DNA of 64,000 bases from CAVZVW01 sp963778845 (GTDB lineage Bacteria > Actinomycetota > Actinomycetes > Actinomycetales > Kineosporiaceae): assembly GCA_963778845.1 (NCBI GenBank), contig CAVZVW010000001.1, positions 186,001 through 250,000 on the forward strand, written 5' to 3'. Positions 61,564-64,000 of the stretch are shown one piece after another. Within the stretch, counting starts at the first letter, position 1; each line of letters begins with the position of its first letter. The notes under the pieces are model-generated. The model was not told the DNA's origin, did no database searches, and saw only the letters and a program-made list of their open reading frames with translations. Both the position numbers and the translations under genes were made by a program.

Positions 61564-62654
61564 TTCGGTCCCTTCTCGGCGCGGGTGCGTGGCGACCCGC
61601 CCTGCATGGTAGTCCGCCGCGCTGTCACGCCGGCGACCACCCGAACCACCCACTCCGGGTCGAACATCACCTGCTCCCAGGCGAAGCGCAGCACGACATA
61701 GCCCGCACAGACGAGCTCGGCGTAGCGGCGGCAGTCCGCCACCAGCTCTCGACGTCCCCCGTGCCACTCGAAGCTGTCGGCCTCGACGAGCACGCGGCGC
61801 ACCGGGTCGCCGAGGTCGGCGTGCAGCACGCCCATCGCCGTGAGAACACCCAGCTGGGGCTGGAAGCCGGTGATGCCCGCCGCGACCACATGTCCTCGCA
61901 GGGCCGACTCGAACGGGTTGGCTGCGAGCCCGCTGGCGTGCGCGGCCACCCCCAGGCGGGCGGGTCGGCCCCGCCCGCGGCTTGCGGTCGCTGCCTGTAC
62001 GAGCGCGTCGCGGGTGACGAGACCGCGCCGCAGGGCAGAGTCGGCGATCGCCAGCGCCTCGACGAAGGGCAGGGACGTGGCGCAGTCGAGCACCGTGCGC
62101 ACGGGGTCGGTGACGCCCACGCGGAGCTCGGCGTCGGTGGGCGCACCCCAGTGCAGCCTCACCCCGGGCGGCCGGTGCGGCGACAGTCCACGGCGCACCG
62201 TGATGCTCACCTCGGTCGGCTCGGCAACCGAGGAGAACCCCAGCGCCTGCGCCGCCGAGCCGTGCGAGAGGACGCCGCGGCAGGACGCGGCTACCAAGCG
62301 CGGGTCAGGTAGGCCCGGCAGCACATAGACGCCGCGGGCAGGGCGGACGACGCGGCCCTCGTGCAGTGCCCGCTGGAGCCGGCGCCGCGAGGAGTGCTCC
62401 AACAGCTCAGACGTCGTCGCCCTGCCGCCGGTGAGCCGCAGCACGCGCGAGGGGTCGAGGCGACCGGACGTCGTCTGCGTGGGGACGGCACGCCGCTCGG
62501 GCCTAGCGGATGCGTCGGGCACGTCGGGCGCGTCGGGCACGTCGGGCACGTCGGGCACACCGGGCATGTCGGGCATGGTGGCGCGACCGGCGGGGGCGCC
62601 GCCTGTGTTGTCCACAGGGTCGAGGGCGGTCGAGCGTACGCAGATCTGACACAA
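61560..62654 (-). CDS. DUF559-like endonuclease-fold protein with AbiEi-like N-terminus
   Basis: 364 residues. After a low-complexity start (VPDVPDVPDAPDVPD) a winged-helix-like region with GRATTSELLEHSSRRRLQRALHEG and ARGVYVLPG resembles AbiEi-type antitoxins. The C-terminal part has VLVEADSFEWHGGRRELVADCRRYAELVCAGY, a Vsr/DUF559 nuclease-like fold. Such proteins are widespread in actinobacteria; a toxin partner is not visible. Stop overlaps the SurA-like GTG (GTGA). The true start may be downstream of the repeats. Confidence 0.8.
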   Translation of the reverse strand: MCQICVRSTALDPVDNTGGAPAGRATMPDMPGVPDVPDVPDAPDVPDASARPERRAVPTQTTSGRLDPSRVLRLTGGRATTSELLEHSSRRRLQRALHEGRVVRPARGVYVLPGLPDPRLVAASCRGVLSHGSAAQALGFSSVAEPTEVSITVRRGLSPHRPPGVRLHWGAPTDAELRVGVTDPVRTVLDCATSLPFVEALAIADSALRRGLVTRDALVQAATASRGRGRPARLGVAAHASGLAANPFESALRGHVVAAGITGFQPQLGVLTAMGVLHADLGDPVRRVLVEADSFEWHGGRRELVADCRRYAELVCAGYVVLRFAWEQVMFDPEWVVRVVAGVTARRTTMQGGSPRTRAEKGPK

Positions 62655-62714
62655 GTCCCCCGCCGAACGGTCCGACCCGGCGTGTCGCCGACTTGTGTCG
62701 GTTTCCGGTACACC
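62648..62714. promoter_or_regulatory. 10-bp inverted repeat plus a dispersed motif, upstream of the DUF559 gene
   Basis: GACACAAGTC (62648-62657) and GACTTGTGTC (62690-62699) are exact inverses over 32 bp. The right arm continues as TGTCGGTTTCCGGTACACC, the motif also found near 48.3 kb. The left arm overlaps the first codons of the DUF559 ORF as annotated, so a later start is possible. Confidence 0.5.
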
Positions 62715-62789
62715 CCAGAGGCCACGGGGGCCACCCAGGGACGACCCACGCCGGGCGACAACACGAACGAGGGACGGCCGAGCGAGGGG

Positions 62790-64000
62790 TCAGCGCGACG
62801 CGGCAGCCGCCGCGGCCCCCACCGACCCGACCAGGACGGCCTCGATCACCTCACTGGCCCACTGCAGCAGGGCGACGTCGCGCAGTCCCTGCCCGCCGAC
62901 GCGGGCCGTCGTCGGGCGGGGCACGAGGATGGTCCGCACCGCCTGCTTCACCAGCGAGCCGGGGTAGAGACGCTTCAGGCGTACCTGCCCGGAGTCCGGC
63001 AGCTCCACCGGCCCGAAGCGCACGAGGGTGCCCTGCAGCGTGACGTCCGTGAGGCCGGCGTGCCGGGCGAGCACCCGGAACCGCGCGACCTCGAGCAGGT
63101 TCTCCACCTGCACGGGCGGCGCGCCGTAGCGGTCCTGGAGCTCGGCGCGCACAGCCTCCAGGCCCTGTCTCCGAGGCGATCTCGGCGATCTTGCGGTACG
63201 CCTCCAGCCGCAGCCGCTCGCCGGGGATGTAGTCGTGCGGCAGGTGGGCGTCGATCGGCAGCTCGATCTTGACCTCTGGTCGCTCGGCCTCCACGTCACC
63301 ACGGAACTCCGCCACCGCCTCCCCCACCAGGCGCACGTACAGGTCGAAGCCGACGCCGGCGATGTGGCCCGACTGCTCACCTCCCAGCAGGTTCCCGGCC
63401 CCCCGGATCTCGAGGTCCTTCATCGCCACGTGCATGCCCGACCCGAGGTCGGTGTACTGGGCGATGGTCTGCAGCCGGTCGTGCGCCGTCTCGGTCATCG
63501 GCCGTTCGGGCGGGTAGAGGAAGTAGGCGTAGGCCCGCTCCCGGCCGCGCCCGACCCGCCCCCGCAGCTGGTGCAGCTGCGAGAGGCCGAGCACGTCGGC
63601 CCGTTCGAGGATGAGCGTGTTGGCGTTGGAGATGTCCAGGCCCGTCTCGACGATCGTGGTGCAGACGAGCACGTCGAAGCGCTTCTCCCAGAAGTCGAGC
63701 ATCACCTGCTCGAGGCGGTGCTCGCCGAGCTTGCCGTGGGCCGTGGCGATCCGGGCCTCCGGCACGAGCTCGCGAAGCCGGGCCGCCGCGCGCTCGATCG
63801 ACTCCACCCGGTTGTGGATGAAGAAGACCTGCCCCTCGCGCATCAGCTCGCGCCGCACGGCCGCGGCGATCTGCCTCTCCTCGTAGGCACCCACGAACGT
63901 CAGCACGGGGTGCCGCTCCTCCGGCGGCGTGGCCAGCGTCGACATCTCCCGGATGCCGGTCACGGCCATCTCCAGCGTGCGCGGGATCGGGGTGGCCGAC
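62790..64000 (-). CDS. mfd: Transcription-repair coupling factor Mfd, C-terminal part with one frameshift (cut by right edge)
   Basis: RecG-like translocase that removes stalled RNA polymerase and recruits UvrA. At the right edge it reads SATPIPRTLEMAVTGIR, then TAHGKLGEHRLEQVML, CTTIVETGLDISNANTL, LHQLRGRVGRGRERAYAYF and AMKDLEIRGAGNLLGGEQSG, all Mfd motor motifs, followed by the C-terminal TRCF domain. The frame breaks near 63165 (ASETGP to RQGLEAVRAELQDRYG) and runs to 62790. Next to mazG and the SurA-like gene as in other actinobacteria. Confidence 0.92.

Noticed and set aside
62510..63272. Plus-strand ORFs opposite mfd and the DUF559 gene
   Set aside because: Antisense to recognisable proteins and of low complexity.

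Overview
The window is very GC-rich and densely coded, typical of Actinomycetota. It carries the mycothiol-S-conjugate amidase gene mca, DUF4307, DUF501, a FtsB-like divisome gene next to eno, and a c-di-AMP riboswitch ahead of an NlpC/P60 hydrolase. Two blocks match long-range actinobacterial gene order: mca/DUF4307/greA with metB and cbs on the left, and mfd/SurA-like/mazG/eno/ftsB/DUF501/ppx on the right. A Micrococcales member (Intrasporangiaceae or Dermatophilaceae-like) is my best guess. I see no IS element, prophage, CRISPR array or rRNA.

Layout. 1-6.4 kb: mca (cut by the left edge), DUF4307, greA, then on the minus strand a MutL/GlmL-type protein, an AI-2E family permease and a DrrAB-type ABC exporter. 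6.5-7.7 kb: AT-rich promoter, c-di-AMP riboswitch and NlpC/P60 hydrolase. 7.8-12.6 kb: metB and the arginine deiminase operon arcA-arcB-arcC with a repeated palindrome upstream. 12.7-18.8 kb: hydrogenase maturation operon hypA-B-F-C-D-E with no hydrogenase structural gene in view. 18.8-25.4 kb: a YczE-like membrane protein divergent from a MocR regulator, small hypotheticals, msrA and an MFS exporter. 25.5-33.5 kb: two divergent AAA+ modules, MoxR/DUF58/DUF4129 and an AAA ATPase with a VWA protein. 33.5-39.4 kb: cbs, an alpha/beta hydrolase, an MBL-fold protein, an SGNH hydrolase and a thiolase. 39.6-45.7 kb: a gamma-glutamylation-type amine/GABA catabolic cluster (glutamine synthetase-like, ALDH, SDR, PuuD) with a GntR regulator. 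45.9-54.3 kb: APS kinase, Bax inhibitor-1 protein, an unusual tRNA, FAD oxidase, ndh with a Rex-type site, UDG, lipoprotein, ppx and DUF501. 54.3-64 kb: ftsB, eno, DUF885, two exported proteins, mazG, a SurA-like lipoprotein, a DUF559 protein and mfd (cut by the right edge).

Two features run through the whole window. First, short tandem repeats (13-17 bp units, 3-5 copies) sit at gene boundaries, several carrying Shine-Dalgarno-like cores, while repeats inside proteins mostly have units that are multiples of three. Second, many well-conserved genes carry single-base frameshifts: hypC/D/E/F, msrA, ALDH, SDR, mfd, the AI-2E permease, the VWA protein and one small membrane protein. Most look like sequencing or assembly indels because the protein sequence on both sides is intact, but the VWA break lies exactly in a 14-bp tandem repeat and could be real slippage.

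The most interesting items are a 73-nt tRNA with a UAA anticodon but a short, class I variable loop; the Shine-Dalgarno-bearing repeat family; the repeat-split VWA gene; and a dispersed motif around TGTCSGTTTTCGGTACGCC near 48.3 and 62.7 kb.
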